NCBI GenBank assembly: GCA_009930355.1
Contig: RZYK01000033.1
Location: forward strand, 1 to 13,825
DNA length: 13,825 nt
Reading direction: 5' to 3'
Origin: Campylobacterota bacterium
Lineage (GTDB): Bacteria; Campylobacterota; Campylobacteria; Campylobacterales; Sulfurospirillaceae
The translations under genes were made by a program, and so were the position numbers. Each line of letters begins with the position of its first letter. The first letter of the stretch is position 1. Below, one piece after another: positions 13,210 to 13,825 of the stretch. The notes beneath the pieces were generated by a model that was given only the letters and a program-made list of their open reading frames with translations, had not been told where the DNA came from and did no database searches.

Positions 13210-13825
13210 TTACGACTTAAATTTCCCCAATTCATTATTGAGGTTTTCCGTCATAACATGGAGATGTTCAGAGGCTTGTGAGACATTGTCAATACTTCCC
13301 ACATTCTCTTTAGAGATGACATTGATTTTTTCAATCTCATCGACTATCTTTTTAATCTTAGAAGCGGTATCAATAAAGTCATTGACGGTATGATGAGAAT
13401 CATCAATGGTTTTATGAATAATGGTTGCCACACTGTTCATACCATCTTGTAGTTCAACAGAAATGGAAGCTAAGGCATTCACTTCGTGTGCATTAGCGGT
13501 AATGTCCGTATTGGCATCCATAATAGATTGTACCACCACATTAATGGTTGCATCAATCTCCACTAAGCTTTTTTGAGTTCGCTCTGCTAATTTTCGCACT
13601 TCATCCGCAACGACAGCAAAGCCTCTTCCATGCTCCCCAGCCCTTGCAGCTTCAATGGCAGCATTGAGAGCAAGCAAATTGGTTTGGTCTGCAATATCAC
13701 GGATGATATTTAGAACATCTTTGACTTCATTGGCATTATGACTGACGGTATTAAGGCGTTCGGCTAAGTTTTGCTCTTTGGCTGCGGTGGCTTGCATGGT
13801 GTATTCTAGTTGTTCCACTTTGGTT
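13210..13825 (-). CDS. Methyl-accepting chemotaxis protein, C-terminal signalling part (N-terminus beyond window)
   Basis: The frame is open to the right edge and ends at 13210. About 205 residues are visible. The hairpin tip of the cytoplasmic signalling domain is unmistakable: IRDIADQTNLLALNAAIEAARAGE, followed by GRGFAVVADEVRKLAERT. This is the region that contacts CheA and CheW. Long heptad-like helices on each side are the methylation and coiled-coil arms. The C-terminus, NNELGKFKS, has no CheR-docking pentapeptide. The sensor domain and membrane segments lie outside the window, so the ligand is unknown. No start codon in view is genuine; the in-frame GTG at 13818 lies within the coiled coil. 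A hairpin terminator follows. Confidence 0.93.
   Translation of the reverse strand, partial: TKVEQLEYTMQATAAKEQNLAERLNTVSHNANEVKDVLNIIRDIADQTNLLALNAAIEAARAGEHGRGFAVVADEVRKLAERTQKSLVEIDATINVVVQSIMDANTDITANAHEVNALASISVELQDGMNSVATIIHKTIDDSHHTVNDFIDTASKIKKIVDEIEKINVISKENVGSIDNVSQASEHLHVMTENLNNELGKFKS

Noticed and set aside
1..13825. CRISPR arrays, tRNA or rRNA genes, insertion sequences, toxin-antitoxin modules
   Set aside because: I found no regularly spaced repeats, no cloverleaf or ribosomal sequence, no transposase frames or terminal inverted repeats, and no recognisable toxin-antitoxin pair.

Overview
The window looks like the chromosome of a Campylobacterota (epsilonproteobacterial) species, most likely Sulfurospirillum or a near relative. 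The evidence is indirect: moderately AT-rich DNA, compact gene packing, promoters recognisable mainly by their -10 box, a histidine kinase with the HQWREPL phospho-acceptor box common in this phylum, a stand-alone bactofilin and a chemoreceptor. I could not run a database search, so the genus is an inference.

Layout. (1) 1-1367, minus strand: a visibly more AT-rich two-gene cassette with a ComF-like phosphoribosyltransferase (PRTase) followed by a SLOG-superfamily protein. They overlap by ATGA, and the second gene runs off the left edge. This is the best candidate for a little-described nucleotide-centred system. (2) 1469-3891, minus: a translationally coupled pair, a cNMP-like/CBS/DUF294 nucleotidyltransferase and a DEDDh exonuclease. 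(3) 4023-7676: an 83-aa unknown, an SGNH esterase, an EamA/DMT transporter, a LysE/RhtB exporter with a coupled 29-residue membrane miniprotein, and an EF-hand-like calcium-binding protein without a signal peptide. (4) 7749-8732: a membrane O-acyltransferase. (5) 8907-12054: a sensor-poor histidine kinase and an OmpR-type response regulator facing each other tail to tail, then a divergent short CstA-type carbon-starvation transporter. (6) 12115-13825: bactofilin, ThiE and the C-terminal end of a methyl-accepting chemotaxis protein.

Two kinds of non-coding structure stand out. First, the exact palindrome TTTACATGTAAA occurs five times between genes. In three cases it lies 8-11 nt before a start codon, directly abutting the Shine-Dalgarno, and one copy is the centre of a perfect 28-bp palindrome covering the end of the DMT gene. 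Second, the gap between the response regulator and cstA holds four TGWGAT half-sites in two tandem pairs of opposite orientation, each with 11-bp spacing. One pair ends 10 bp before the cstA -10 box, as expected for activation by an OmpR/PhoB-type regulator. Kinase, regulator and CstA therefore look like one nutrient-uptake regulatory unit, with autoregulation of the regulator plausible.
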